Positions 34,855 to 46,730 are shown, counted from the first letter of the stretch. The stretch is DNA of 64,000 nucleotides from Aspidiotus rigidus (GCA_035079385.1 JAVHKY010000056.1:1550001-1614000), one strand, 5' to 3'. Notes: generated from the sequence alone by a model not told the origin. Numbers and translations: made by a program.

Positions 34855-35205
34855 TTAGTCAAGGCTTGCACAATAACAATTATTTTTCGGTTAACTGTTG
34901 TAACCGAAATGAAAATATCAATTTTGACCGATTGACCGTTAACCGTTATTTTTTTGGTTATAACTGTTATTTGACCAAAAATTCTAGGTCTTCTAACAAC
35001 GTTAACAAAAATTTTAGGACTTCGACCAAAATATTTTTCAACATTTAACAGTTATTGGTCAAAATACAGCTTGACCAATAACCGATAACCGAAAAAATTG
35101 GGAGGATCATTTTGACCGATGACCGATAACTAAAAAAATTTGTGAGGTCATTTGACCGATAATCGTTAACCGTTGAAAAAATTTCGGTCGCAAGCCCTCA
35201 GTTTA
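34855..35205. repeat. GACCGTTAACCG word-rich element, second copy
   Basis: Reiterated AACTGTTATTTGACC, GACCGATAACCG and TTGACCGATTGACCG words, ending near GGTCGCAAGCCCTCA. Same family as 11983-13017, but shorter and without the long middle. Ends uncertain. Confidence 0.55.
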
Positions 35206-35246
35206 GTGATTGTGCTATTGAAACTGTGACAAGGTGCTCAAGGGTA

Positions 35247-35638
35247 TTCGGACTCGACAGCGGAGTGGCTGATATCTAGCGGGCATTTCTTGTAATACAC
35301 AAAACATACACCACTACAAACACACGCACTGGAGGTACTTTATCAACGTTAGGATAAAATACACAGGTGTTAACGGAAGAAACGTTTTCAGTTTGTCACC
35401 ATTTTACCAGAACTTCATTTACGAAGCAAATGAAAACAAAAATACGTAATTTTGAACCATTGTATTAATATCTAGGGAACACTTTTCCAATAAATTGAAT
35501 TATAATTGAGTGAGAGCTCATTGAAAAATTTCCCATTTGAAAATATACGGAACGAGAATTGTATCCTAACATTGATAACAAGGTACAGTAAGAGAAGAAG
35601 CCGCGATGCTCGCGCGCGTTCGCTCTGTCGAGTCCGAA
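35247..35638 (+). mobile_element. MITE TTCGGACTCGACAG, copy 1
   Basis: About 392 bp with inverted ends TTCGGACTCGACAGCGGA-like and CGCTCTGTCGAGTCCGAA. Copy 2 (36399-36790) is almost identical in the same orientation, and a diverged left part occurs at 49386-49470. It splits an AAGGGTA/TGCTCTACAC sequence whose unsplit form is seen inverted at 37485-37498. Confidence 0.88.
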
Positions 35639-35693
35639 TGCTCTACACAGGAAAAAAACGCGTAAATATACGAAAATATAGGTTCCGAGGCAA

Positions 35694-36089
35694 CTAATGG
35701 ACTGTGTTATTGTGACGTCACAACTATCGATATCATGGATGAAAAGATCGATTTTGTCCATGTAGCATTTTGCTCCCATAAGAAATACATGTGAAGCAGA
35801 GATCACGCTACCAATTGAATATAAAAAATGATACGGTCAAGAGATTTTTTTTACAAGTAGCAAGAAGTTGATAAATTTGAAATATCAACTTTTCTGTAAA
35901 TTTTAACATCTCATATTAAATTAATACCATGGTCATCTTTGCTCCGCATATATTTCTTATGGGAGCAAAATACCGAATGGACAAATTTTCAGCAGAATAG
36001 GTACTTCTGCCAGAAATAGCTCACTCACACTTATGCATCTTGCACTCACACTCATGTTGCGTTATCACAAATAACACAGTCCATTACTG
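35694..36089. mobile_element. MITE AATGGACTGTGTTATT
   Basis: Inverted ends AATGGACTGTGTTATT and AATAACACAGTCCATT. A second inverted pair inside (TTGTCCAT...TGCTCCCATAAGAAAT and its inverse at 35943-35985) gives a nested hairpin. Non-coding. Confidence 0.75.
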
Positions 36090-36354
36090 TCCACAAAATG
36101 AACCAATTGTTATGAAATCTTTCAAAGTGTTAGATGAGTGTTTGATACAAGTCTAAAATTAATTCAGAACTCGTAATATTATTTAGAACTCTTGTTATCA
36201 ACGATTGAAAAAGCTCAAAATGCACCCCTTTTTGATCGTCAATAACAAGAGTTTTAAATAATATTACGAGTTCTGAATTAATTTTAGACCTGTATCAAAC
36301 ACTCATCTAACACTTTGAAAGATTTCATAACAATTGGTTCAGTTTGTGGACAGT
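36086..36354. repeat. Large palindrome, arms about 118 bp
   Basis: The left arm (ACTGTCCACAAA onward, with AGTGTTAGATGAGTGTTTGA) is inverted in the right arm (TCAAACACTCATCTAACACT onward to GGACAGT), with a loop of about 30 nt near 36222. Only a few mismatches are visible. Confidence 0.88.
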
Positions 36355-36398
36355 ATTTACTACAGTGTTACAGTCTGTTCCACGAGAGTTTGGTATTG

Positions 36399-36790
36399 TT
36401 TGGACTCGACAGCGGAGTGGCTGATATCTAGCGGGCATTTCTTGTAATACACAAAACATACACCACTACAAACACACGCACTGGAGGTACTTTATCAACG
36501 TCAGGATAAAATACACACGTGTTAACGGAAGAAACGTTTTCAGTTTGTCACCATTTTACCAGAACTTCATTTACGTAGCAAATGAAAACAAAAATACGTA
36601 ATTTTGTACCATCGTATTAATATCTAGGGAACACTTTTCCAATAAATTGAATTATAATTGAGTGAGAGCTCATTGAAAAATTTCCCATTTGAAAATATAC
36701 GGAACGAGAATCCTATCCTAACATTGATAACAAGGTGCGGTAAGAGAGGAAACCGCGATGCTAGCACGCGTTCGCTCTGTCGAGTCCGAA
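36399..36790 (+). mobile_element. MITE TTCGGACTCGACAG, copy 2
   Basis: Near-identical direct copy of 35247-35638. The differences I noted are isolated single bases (for example GTTAGG versus GTCAGG). It is nested in the element at 36370-37414. Confidence 0.85.
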
Positions 36791-36838
36791 TGGAGGATGG
36801 GCAACCCACGTCACTCACGCTTATTTTACGTTACGGAT

Positions 36839-37344
36839 ATAGATACCTAAAAGCACTAAAAGAGACAAGATAGCTAACTCTCCATATGCGCTGTGTTAAA
36901 ATCCGGTACCCGATTTTTGTCGAGCTAATTTACGTGCCGAGAGATAGCGCCACTGTATTGTAGGGCTAAGTTAACATTGGGATTTGGGCTTATGGACGTT
37001 TTTCAGTATTCATCAATTATCTCGGAAACCGTTTATTTTTACAAAAAAATGAAAAGAACAAAATTTATTCCCCTTGTAATTTCCTATCGTATGAGACCTA
37101 TTTCATATTTTGAAAAAAAAAAATTCAAAGTAGGTCTCATTTGATAGGAAATTACAAGGGGAATAAATTTTGTTCTCTTCATTTTTTCATAAAAATGAAC
37201 GGTTTCCGAGATAATTGATGAAAACTGAAAAACATCCATAAGCGCAATGTTAATTTAGCCCAAGAATACTGTGTCGCTGTGTTGGCGTGCGGTGGAACAC
37301 TAGAACTAACGAAGTTAGCTATCTTGTCTCTTTTAGGTATCTAT
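36839..37344 (-). mobile_element. Foldback element ATAGATACC, copy 2
   Basis: Inverted relative to 31839-32337. It is flanked by GTTACGGA on the left (about 36832-36839) and GTTACGGA on the right (just after 37344), an 8-bp duplication that points to a hAT-type mobiliser. It has the same internal 115-bp-arm hairpin. Confidence 0.85.
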
Positions 37345-37761
37345 AGTTACGGAATGCGAATGGATTGCGGGTTCCCCGTGATTTATAATACCAAACTCTC
37401 GTGGAACAGACTGTAATTAGTCACCTCGGAACCTATATTTGCGTATATTTACCTGATTTTACGCATAATATTTTTTCTGTGTAGAGCATACCCTTAACGC
37501 AAGAAAGTAAAGTGTATCATATTACATTAGCTGTGAGTATTCTTTTATTCAACTGGATATTTCACGCTTGCTGTGCGCTAACCCTGAGAAGAGATATTTA
37601 ACTCTTGGTTAAATTTTAAAGACAAAAAACGCATATATTTTCCACGTTAGCGCTGCAATCGCTGTTGTATATCACCACTACTACTACACATGAACGGATA
37701 TTATTTACTACTACACTGAAATATATTTGGAACGCTGCAAACACTGGCGCTGCAGCGCACT

Positions 37762-37977
37762 TGTCGTGAATGAGATGGTCAACACGATTTGATGTTAAGA
37801 TGTTCTTTATTACGGAAACTAAGATGTTAGATGTGAAACAATACAATAATTATGATGTTCGTAATTTCGTATTATTATGTCTTCGTTTCGTAGTATTAGT
37901 ATGCCGTATCACGTATGGTATGACGTGACGTGTCCTCGTGACTCACAACACTCACGCTCGCGTGTGCGTGCGTGACA
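37762..37977 (-). repeat. BEL 3' LTR
   Basis: 216 bp; five differences from the other LTR, all inside CpG dinucleotides of one or the other copy. Confidence 0.95.
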
Positions 37978-38063
37978 CTCGGGGAGGGCGAAAATTTCTA
38001 ATGAACACAGAGAATGGTACTGGTAGGATAGAAACGTGGAGTTTTGATGATCAGAAGAGAATG

Positions 38064-38220
38064 TGAGAGAAATAAAACTCATATATCGGCATAACGACCA
38101 TCTCTGTATAATTTCCAAAATACACTTAGCTCAGGTGAAGTACATAAACCCAATAAAAATACTTATCAAAAATACAATGTTGCCAACCACGACAAAACGA
38201 AGATACAAGGGCTTCCATCA
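38064..38220 (-). repeat. Copia 3' LTR
   Basis: 157 bp; differs from the 5' LTR only by CACGAC versus CATGAC, a CpG change. Confidence 0.95.
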
Positions 38221-38453
38221 CCTCCCTACGGAATCATCCTAAGGAACCGGCTAAGTCGAACACAAAAGATAATAAAAAAAACAAATTTGGAAACTGACAG
38301 AGAATTTTAGAATAAAAAATAAAAAAAAACGTACCTCCCTATAGTAGGTTTAGTCTATTGTAGACAACTTATTTAAATAACAAAAAATAAAAATATATTT
38401 CAATCTTTGTAACTCGCCCCATCGACTGGACGTGAGACGATTTCATCTGAATC

Positions 38454-38930
38454 TTAGGTTTGGAAATATAACAACGCTTTCCAAAATGGTAGGAATTGGC
38501 TCGTACCTAGTGCCTTCGTTAATGTGTCGGCCACCTGTTCCTCACCTGGCATTTTTTCGATGTTTAGATGTCCGTCGTCCAATTCTTTTCGTACGGCTGC
38601 CGAATGTAGTAATAAATGACGTAATCGTTTATTCTGACATCCTTTCAACATTAAAACTGCGGAGGAATTGTCTTCAAGAATTTTTACCGTGACTTCGTAG
38701 TTGCGAACTTCATATATTAGGTCGCGTGGAATGAGAAAATTGTCCAAGTTCTCGCTTACAGCTAAGATTTCCGCTGCCGTCCTTGATTGAGCTACAAGCT
38801 TTTGTTTTGAAGATGCCCAGGCTATCAAGTTTCCATAATGAAATACAGCGTGACCAGATACTGAATAGGGATCCAATCCTCGGATTTTTTCTTCATTTCC
38901 CAAATCTTGGATTTCTAAGTGTGTTGAGAT
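38454..38930 (-). pseudogene. Copia RNase H domain, C-terminal part
   Basis: An open frame of about 158 codons encodes the end of the Copia polyprotein. It includes the typical AWASSKQKLVAQSRTAAE segment (S-KQ--VA-S-TEAE family pattern) and the ADTLTKAL motif near the C-terminus. Its N-terminal part lies upstream of the 456-bp insertion. The frames on the two sides become continuous if the insert and one duplication copy are ignored. Confidence 0.88.
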
Positions 38931-39386
38931 CACGGTACATTATAGAGGTATTGACACGAACGTATATTAGCCGTGTTTGTTACTGTCGCCTGAGTTGTGT
39001 CAGTTGATATAATCTACGCTAGGAGCGTTGCAAGGTATTACTAAGCATGAAAACTACATGAATACTAGGTAATGTAAATTCATCAATTTTTAAAAATTCG
39101 TAGAGGAATCAGGTATTAACCTAAAAATCTGAAACCGGGTACGAATAGACAACTCACCATGCTCTACTTATTTAAAAAAAAATTATCTTCCTAGGTGAAT
39201 TTCTTCACCTTTTACAACCCTTGAAAATTTCGTCAATATTAGGGTACCTCCGGTAAGGTTTCGACACAGGTGGGGTGTGGAAGGTATTCAAACGATCGCT
39301 GCGAGCGTAGCGGAATTCCGTATGAATTAACACAATTCGTGCGACAGAAATTTTTCGTTGTGTCAATACCTCCATAATGTACCGTG
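38931..39386. mobile_element. 456-bp hAT-like element inside Copia RNase H
   Basis: The inverted ends CACGGTACATTATAGAGGTA and TACCTCCATAATGTACCGTG extend for about 30 bp. A perfect 8-bp duplication GTTGAGAT flanks it (38923-38930 and 39387-39394). The interior is AT-rich and non-coding. It is the youngest layer of the nest because it interrupts the Copia element. Confidence 0.92.
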
Positions 39387-39962
39387 GTTGAGATATTTGG
39401 TGCGAACGAGGCATCGACGTATGCTTGAAGTTTGACCTCACTTTTTGAACTGTAGGTGATACATTCATCAGCTGTCTGGAATAGGTATTTCACAATTCTT
39501 CTTGCGGCAGTTTTAATTTTGTCTGTAACCCAACCTTGAAAATGTGCCAGATGTATCGTAGCATAGGCTATGTCTGGTCGCGAGAATTGATATACAAATA
39601 AGAGAGCTCCAATGATTGAGCGGAATTCGGAGTCATCATTCGTCGTCTTTGATTTTTCTAGGCGTAGATTACTGTCCATTGGAGTTTGGAATTTTTTTCC
39701 TGACGTTAAATTGAGGGCTTGCGCAAGCTTCGTAATGTACTTGGTCTGCGAAATTTTTATATGTCCGGATTTGTTTTGGATGTTCAATTCAAGACCCACA
39801 TACGAACGAGGGTTTTTATTTATTTTGATCATGAAGCGACGATTCAACATCTCAGAATGATGACGTTGTCAGATTCAGAATTTGTACATAAGAGTATGTC
39901 GTCAACGTAAATGGTTAGGAGCGAAAATGTGTCGTCTTCATTTTTTCTTTATAAAAAAACAT
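39387..39962 (-). pseudogene. Copia reverse transcriptase second half
   Basis: On the minus strand the YVDD catalytic motif (YVDDILLCTNS) lies at about 39909-39876. A stop near 39861 and a shift to the next frame come next, then a frame with the YVGLELNI, KYITKLAQALNL, RSIIGALL and RPDIAYA segments of the Copia RT-to-RNase H connection, ending in KLQAYVDAS. A frameshift in an A-run near 39950 and a TGA separate it from the upstream frame. Confidence 0.85.
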
Positions 39963-41446
39963 CAGTCCACTTCTGACTTCTGAAAACCTATTTCTAGAAG
40001 ATATAACGTAAACGTATCATACCAGCAGCGTCCCGCGATTTGTAATCCGCACATCGCCGAATTTAATTTCAGGGCATCTGATTTTTTGTCGAGGTCGAGT
40101 CCATTTGGGATACGAAGATATATTTCTTGATCCGTTTTTCCGTACAAATACGCAGTAACCACATCCATTGCTATGATTTTCATTCGATAATGTTGGGCGA
40201 ATGATAGAGTCAATCTTATTATGTCTATTGGACATACCGGTGAAAAAATATCGGTGTCACCATAACTATTTTTATCGGAGCAGCCCACCGCGACCAACCG
40301 AGCTTTGGCGATTTCATCTGCATTCTCATCAAATTTTATTGTAAACACCCATTTTGTGTTTAAAATATTTTTTCCTTTCTTTGGATATGGTACAAGCGAC
40401 CATGTATTATGAAATTCGTGCGAGTCGAATTCTTTTCTTATGGCAGCGAGCCATTCTTCTGCGAACTTGCAGTTGACTGCTTCTTGATAAGTACGTGGTA
40501 TAAAATCGCTCAAACGTTTTTCGTCTTTTCGCAAATTTGTTGGGAAGTTTTGAATAGCCACACAAGCAATGAGATATTCACCATGTATTCGAAGATCGTT
40601 TTCGGTTGCAGCAATTTGCGCCGTTATTTCAACCTCATTGTCAAAATTTGAATCTATCTGCGGATTTTCGTGCATTTTCTGTTGGTTTCTTGTAATAACC
40701 AGATAATCGCGATATGTTTGATTTTCCAAGAACGTTACATCACACGATGGTACTATTTTTCGCGATTTGGGTTCCATCATTTTCCATCCTGTGTCGGAGT
40801 ATCCGACAAATATTTTGTCGGCTGTCATCTTGCCGATTTTAGATTCGTTCGTTGGGTTTTCATCCTTATTTTTCTTTTTTGATTCGTTCCGATTTCTTAC
40901 TTCCTTTGGGATATGCGTCAGCCCCAACGAACCAAAAATGCGAAAATTCTGTACATTTGGTTTCTGATCGAAAATCATCTCATATGGTGTTTTATTGTCA
41001 GGATTTCTTTTCGTTGGAGATCGATTTATGATATACACTGCAGCACGCAACGCTTTTGTCCAATCTTCCAATTCGAGACCACAGTGATTGAGTAAAGCTC
41101 TCATTGGTTCAAGGATCAACCAATTTTTATTTTCAGGTAAACCATGCAACTCTGGAGTATATGGTTCTCCTGCTTCTATACGGACACCTGCTGCTTCACA
41201 ATAATCCGCCATGTCTTCTTGAGTATACTCCGGGGCATTATCTGGTTTTAAAATTGCCACTGGTGTTTCTGGAAAGCGATTACCGTGATATTTATTCAAT
41301 TTTGCAAATAATATAGCTGTTTCACTCTTCTTTCTCATTGGCTCTGCAAACAGGTATCCAGAGTAACCATCAATAAACGTGATAATGTATTTAAAATAAT
41401 CATACGAAGGTACTAGAGGATCCAGAATGTCTGAGTGCATTGTCAC
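39962..41446 (-). pseudogene. Copia integrase and reverse transcriptase first half
   Basis: A 494-codon open frame holds the integrase core. ITFIDGYSGYLFA carries the first acidic residue, KPDNAPEY the second, and GLPENKNWLILEPMR is near the third, where the expected E is preserved in PENK. Next come the linker (TYQEAVN, EWLAAIRKEFDSHE), then NTKWVFTIKFDE and MDVVTAYLYGKTDQEIYLR of the RT palm. The frame ends at a TGA where the family has W. The protease and zinc region are in the next frame upstream, separated by one TGA (41489-41491). Confidence 0.9.
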
Positions 41447-41488
41447 AAATCTTTGGTTTGGTTTCTGTCTTACGCTTGAGTGTTCTTT

Positions 41489-42617
41489 TCAGTGTGCTTT
41501 GGCTTCAATGCATACACGGCACTCTTTGAAGAAATCGTGTGGAATATAGAGCTTCGGCATTCCATCAACTAGATGTGAAACACGCTGTAAGTTCTTTGCG
41601 CCCATATGTGCATATCTTGCATGCCATAGCCATATTTCATTTCTCTGATTATCTGTCAGAGATACGCGAGCAACGTTTGCTTCTTCAACTTCAATTGAAC
41701 ATATGAAATCGAACCACTTTATTTTACCATCTGGGTATCCCGAGAAAATGATTTCCTCAGATTCTATATTTATAATGTCGGTATATTCTTTTTGGAAGTT
41801 TATCTCAAATTTATCATCTGCAGTCGCTTGTCCAACGGAAAACAGGTTGTGTGAGAGGTTTGGAACAAAAAGAACCTCTTTGAGAAGCAGAGCGTTCTGT
41901 TCGCCCCATCGATTTTTTACGAGCATCGAGATATTCCCTATTTGCGTACCAAACATTGCTGTGTTTGTATCCGCGCAATGTATTTCGATGTGCCTTGGGA
42001 GCTGCTGGATATCAGTAAGAAAATGCTGCTGATATGTCATATGTCTACCAGCACCCGAATCGATCATCATTGTACTCGTTTCACTCTCATTGTTCAATTC
42101 TTCTTCTTCAGTTGCTACCATCGCGTATTCCATTATTGTTTCGCTATCTATGAAGTCGATACCATTTTTTTCCGCAATGAACTTTGAAAGAAATTCGTCG
42201 TCTTCTTTATCTATGACAATCGGCATCGCTGTAGTTGTCTTCGCTGGTTCCTTGGAACGAAACTTTGTCCATTCCAGTTTATTGGATTTATCTTGTCCAT
42301 CCTTCTCTTTTTCGGTACTCATGAACGAATCGGACTTCTTCTTTTCTCCAGGACACTGAGGAGCTTTATGTCCGGGTTCTCTGCATTTGAAACAAATGAT
42401 TTTTGAACGATCATCGCGATTTTTTTCTGGTCTTCGATACACGTTCTTCAGGAGTTAATTCGCTATATTTCTCCTCGTCTTTTGACAAAATTAACAGGTG
42501 GAGGAGATCGTGGTCATCCAGTAGGACTTTCATAGGATTCTTCCACGTCGAATATCTGCTTCCGGAGAAGATAGCGTCCGGATTTTTGAAAAGTTCTACT
42601 TTCGGGTTAGTCATCAT
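41489..42617 (-). pseudogene. Copia gag remnant, zinc knuckle, protease and pre-integrase
   Basis: The gag N-terminus starts near 42617 (FSGSRYSTWKNPMKVLL) but most of gag is missing. A frameshift around 42420-42440 leads into the zinc knuckle CFKCREPGHKAPQC (CCHC). This is followed by the aspartic protease motif MMIDSGAGRHMT and the pre-integrase H/H/C/C segment (LWHARYAHMG, ECRVCIEAKAH). The frame then meets TGA at 41489-41491. A full Copia gag would have roughly 200 more residues before the knuckle. Confidence 0.88.
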
Positions 42618-42681
42618 GGAAACAAAAAAAGAAACTTTTGAGTCCGTGATTCTAAAGGAAAAACACGCTATTTAGCTACCA

Positions 42682-42838
42682 TGAGAGAAATAAAACTCAT
42701 ATATCGGCATAACGACCATCTCTGTATAATTTCCAAAATACACTTAGCTCAGGTGAAGTACATAAACCCAATAAAAATACTTATCAAAAATACAATGTTG
42801 CCAACCATGACAAAACGAAGATACAAGGGCTTCCATCA
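42682..42838 (-). repeat. Copia 5' LTR
   Basis: 157-bp LTR on the integrase-distal side. The primer-binding site TGGTAGCTAAAT follows on the minus strand. Confidence 0.95.
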
Positions 42839-43118
42839 GAATGAAAGTGGAGCGAAAATAAGGTGAAAGTATTTTACAAACTTAACTTTTTACAAAGGAT
42901 AGTGAAATTGATGAAATGGAAATGATTTATACAAGTTTGACCTGGATGTTCACGGAAATTGGGATGTTAAAGAGTACAACGATATAAGGATATGCAAAGG
43001 TATGTACAACAATTAAAGTTAGATAATTAATATTTACAATAATATTTTACATTAGTAATTACCAAATAATTGATGTAACATAATTCTAGACTGTACATAA
43101 TTGGATGCTTACAGAAGT

Positions 43119-44426
43119 TCATTCTTGTTCGGCATCAGCGATGTCTTCAATGTCGACTTTGATCGACTCAATTTCGAAGTCCTGGGATGATGTGGTGGCG
43201 ATGGGAGTTTGATTCGATGACAAAGTCTCTTCTTCCCTCGGAGTATTTGTTGGTAAATTTTCTTGTAGCTCTAATGGGTAGAGTGATTGTATAGGTCTTA
43301 TAATCGGTGCGCCGGAACCTAGTTTGACGGCAGCGGATCTAATTTTACCATCGTGACTGATATTGAGGTCCGTGATTTTACCTAGATGCCACGTATTACG
43401 TTTTTGTATGATGTCTTCCACGAGCACAACGTCCTTTACGGATGGATTAAAGAGAGATGTTCTCTGTTTGAAATGTTGCTGGTCGTAACTATGGCGTTCG
43501 CGTAAACTCTGTAAGTATAAGGTGTTCCATAGTTTCCAAAATGAATTGAGGTATGAATGTGCCTGTTTTATGAATGTGATGACGATCTTTCGAGTTACTG
43601 TATCAGTTTTAATCGCTTCTAGGTCTTCTTTATCCGGTTTGAATTTCACTTGTAGAAAATCATTCGGTGTTAGCGGTTGAATGTCGTTGTCTTCTCCAAC
43701 ATAGGTGATGGGTCTCGCGTTGAGAGAAGCTTCAATTTTGAAGAGAATCGTGCGGAGTTGTTCGGATGACAATGCGCAACCATGGAAGGTACGTAATAGA
43801 GCTTGTTTTACCGGTGTAACCAATCTTTCGTATATACCAGCCATCCAGCTTCCTTTTGAAGGTATGTTGTGCCATTTGAAGCTGTCTATAGCGACATCGT
43901 TCATTATATCACAGATGACTTTGAATTGAGGCGCATTATCGGAGTAGTAATAAATTAGTGTCGTTCTTCTTGCCTTAAATCGACGCATGGCGAGTTGTAA
44001 ATCTTTGGTCTCTAATGATTCCAATAGTTCGAGGTTGATGGCGCGTGTGCTAAGGCATGTAATCAGTACGATGTTCAACTTTCAATTCTCAATTATGATG
44101 GGGCCTACCGTATCAAGGCCGACGTAGGAAAATGGTGTAATTCTATCAGCAATCCGAAAGTTGGGTAGATCCGAGATTTGAGGTTGTTTGTAAGGTTGTG
44201 CGGTGAATTGTTTGCATTTTGTACATGCTTTCAATGTGTGGTAGACTGAACGTCGTCCTTGTTGTACCCAATATTGACGACGTAGCGCCGCTAATGTGTA
44301 CGATGTTCCGCTGTGAAAATTTATTTCGTGTAGATGAGTGATGAGAAGACGTACAAATGGTTCGCGTGTAGCTGCAGGTAGTAGAATGGGAGATTTCAGA
44401 TTTGACGTCGTTCTGAAACGTCCTCA
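43119..44426 (-). pseudogene. BEL integrase
   Basis: The minus-strand frame continues from RNase H after a TGA at 44424-44426. It contains a zinc-binding region (HLHEINFHSG, then CTKC), the start of the catalytic core (YVGLDTVGP), a second TGA at 44082-44084, then YYSDNAPQF and GIYERLVTPVKQAL. These are the D, D and E parts of a DDE integrase core. It ends in a BEL-type C-terminal segment (VKDVVLVED, W-LGKI) at 43119. The frame is unshifted through both stops. Confidence 0.9.
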
Positions 44427-46730
44427 ACATCGTATTATGTCATCTTTGTCGATGAAAATTTGTAATTTTGATACTAATTCATTCGTTTTGCGATTTTTCA
44501 GGTCGTCATACACTGCTGGAAAGTGTTCTTGTTGGATTCTCTTGATGTAGAAGTGTAACGCAGTGGCTAAAACACCTTCTTTTATAAATGAAAAATTCTT
44601 CTTGATTGCTTTCAAGTACAGGCGATTGGTGTATTGAAGAATGATTCCAGTTATGCGTAATAAATGACAGAAGGATGAATATTTTTCAATGAGTATGTTC
44701 CACCAACTTTCATTTCTTATTGGTAGCATTGTGATGCTTTTTGTATCGTTGGGTACTATTTCCAGGTGTGGATCGATTTTTGAATATTCGGAGATGTCAA
44801 ATTTAGGCCACTGATTTGAGAGAAGTTTCAAGAATTCAGGGCCTTGTAGCCAATTTGATTCGACGATGTTTTTGAAGCTGAGTCCTCGAGAGGCGTGATC
44901 TGCTGGATTCAAAGAACTCGGTACGTAACGACATTGGAGTTCAGGTAATTGTCGAATTTTCTGAACGCAGTGTTCTTCGAATGTTGGAAGTATTTTGGTG
45001 GAGTAAATTCTACTCAGTGTGCACTTACTGTCGCACCATAATGTTATGGGTGTCTTACCAAATGATGTTATCGAATTAGTTATGAATTTCAGCGCATGAG
45101 TTGCTACTGTAACTGCTAATAATTCTAACTTCGGGATGGTGAGTTGGCGTTTCGGAGCAATTCGTGCTTTTGCAAAGATCAGTCTGACGTCAACATGATC
45201 CTGCAATTCTGTTCGTTGATAAATGGCAAAACCGTATGCTTTCTGGCTTGCATCTGAAAATGCGTGTAGTGTTGTTGTCTCATTACACGGTAGATGACGA
45301 GGAATTGTAATCTGAGGTACAAGGGTGTAATCTTTTTGAAGTGCTTTCCACTCCTCAATGATGTCTGACGGTAACTTGTCGTCAAATTCGAGTTGTACCC
45401 AGCGTATGTGTTGAAGGATGATTTTTGCGCAAATCCGAATAGGTGCTACGATTCCTAAAGGATCAAAAACACGGGCAGCATTTTGTATTATGACGCGTAG
45501 AGTTGGGTTTTCTGTTTCAATCAATTTAGGTGGTTGAAGATGAATTGTATCGGTCGTTGTATTCCAGCGTAACCCAAGTAAATGTGCTTTCTCTTTTGTT
45601 TCTTGTTTTTCGATGGGAATAAATTTTCGCAGTGCTTCTGAATTTGTACTCCATTGTCGTAAATTCATTGAGCATTTTTCAAACAATTCTACTGCTTGTC
45701 TGAATAATTGTTGAGCTTCTTCTTCAGAAAACGCTCCAGTGACTAGGTTATCGACGTAAAAACCTTGCTTAAGTCGTTCTGTAAATTCGATAGGATTTTT
45801 ATCGAGATGGTGGTAAATTGTCGCTCCTAGGATGAATGGACTGGCGATAATTCCGAATGGTATTCGCGTGAATCTCATTACAACGATGTTATCGGGAGTG
45901 GGAGGTTTAGTTATATCTTTGAGCCATAGAAAACGCGTATAGTCTCTGTCTTCAATTCGGAGGCCGATGGTATGGAAAGCTTTTTCTATATCTGCAAGAA
46001 AGGCTATTAAATAATATCGAAATCGAAGTATGATGAGTACTAAATCTTCGAGTAATGTTCGTCCTTTATAGATCGCTTCGTTCAATGATCGTGAAGTTGT
46101 AGACGTTTTAGCTGTACCATCAAATACTATTCTTAAAGGTGTCGTTTTATCTGGTTGATGGAGTCCGTGGTGTGGTATGTAGTACACATTGGTGGAGTGA
46201 TCGTTGTCTGGTACTGTTTCAATGATTCTGGATGTTAACTGCTCTTTGAAGATTTTGTTGTAGGCTTTCAGTAATTTGTGATGCGATTTAAATTTATTGT
46301 ACTGTGACCTGAGGCGTCCGATTGCGAGACCAAAATTAGATGAAAGAGTAGCTGGTGGTACTCTCCATGGCCAGCCAACGTTATATCGTTTTTTGTTCAT
46401 CTGAATTGTATTGTAGAAGAGATGGAGAGCTTGCTGCTCCTGTTCGGCGTTTACGATGTGACTATCTCGAATACCAACAACATCTAGGTCGCACAGTTTT
46501 TCAATAGCAGTTGTTGTCGTTATTAAATTTGTACGAGGTGATGGATTAAGCGGAGATGGCGATACTCCCGTCACGACCCATCCAAATACGGTGTTGACAA
46601 GGTGTAGATCTTCGGAGACGGTGATTTTCTTGTCGTCAGTGAGGAATGAGAAAAAATAATCTCCACCAATGAGAATTTGGGGATCTTTCTCATTCCCTTC
46701 GTCGGCAAAGGTGAGGTGTGCGTATTGCGG
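44427..46730 (-). pseudogene. BEL protease C-part, reverse transcriptase and RNase H
   Basis: The frame is directly continuous with gag after a TAA at 46731-46733. It begins with the BEL-type sequence ILIGGDYFFSF and TVFGWVVTG, then the RT (RIVFDGTAKT, FLADIEKAFHTIGL, MRFTRIPFGIIASPF). The catalytic box reads FYVDNLVTG, with N in place of the second D usual in many RTs. Next comes the BEL connection (RVFDPLGIVAPI) and RNase H (HAFSDASQKAYGFAIYQR, WCDSKCTL). Only stop mutations separate it from gag and integrase. Confidence 0.92.

Larger units (their letters stand above)
36370..37414. mobile_element. Outer inverted-repeat element carrying two other elements
   Basis: The left end ACAGTCTGTTCCACGAGAGT then TTGGTATT is inverted at 37387-37414. 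Most of the interior is later insertions: the TTCGGACTCGACAG MITE (36399-36790) and the ATAGATACC foldback (36839-37344). Only about 100 bp of own sequence is left. Confidence 0.75.
38064..42838 (-). mobile_element. Copia LTR retrotransposon nested in BEL
   Basis: LTRs of 157 bp (38064-38220 and 42682-42838) differ at one base. The 5-bp duplication GAATG flanks the element (38059-38063 and 42839-42843). The minus-strand primer site starts TGGTAGCTAAATAGCG beside the 5' LTR, and the purine tract GTAGGGAGG abuts the 3' LTR. It lies between the BEL integrase and the BEL 3' LTR, in the same orientation as BEL. The coding part is broken by a gag deletion and frameshift, stops, a frameshift before the YVDD motif and a 456-bp insertion. 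Confidence 0.95.

Noticed and set aside
36777..36790. GTTCGCTCTGTCGAGTCCGAA resembling a tRNA T-arm
   Set aside because: It is the inverted end of a MITE that recurs at 35247-35638. No anticodon arm or acceptor stem is present.
37978..38000. Purine tract GGGGAGGGCGAAAA beside the BEL LTR
   Set aside because: It is purine-rich on the plus strand, but the element is transcribed from the minus strand, so it cannot be its polypurine tract.
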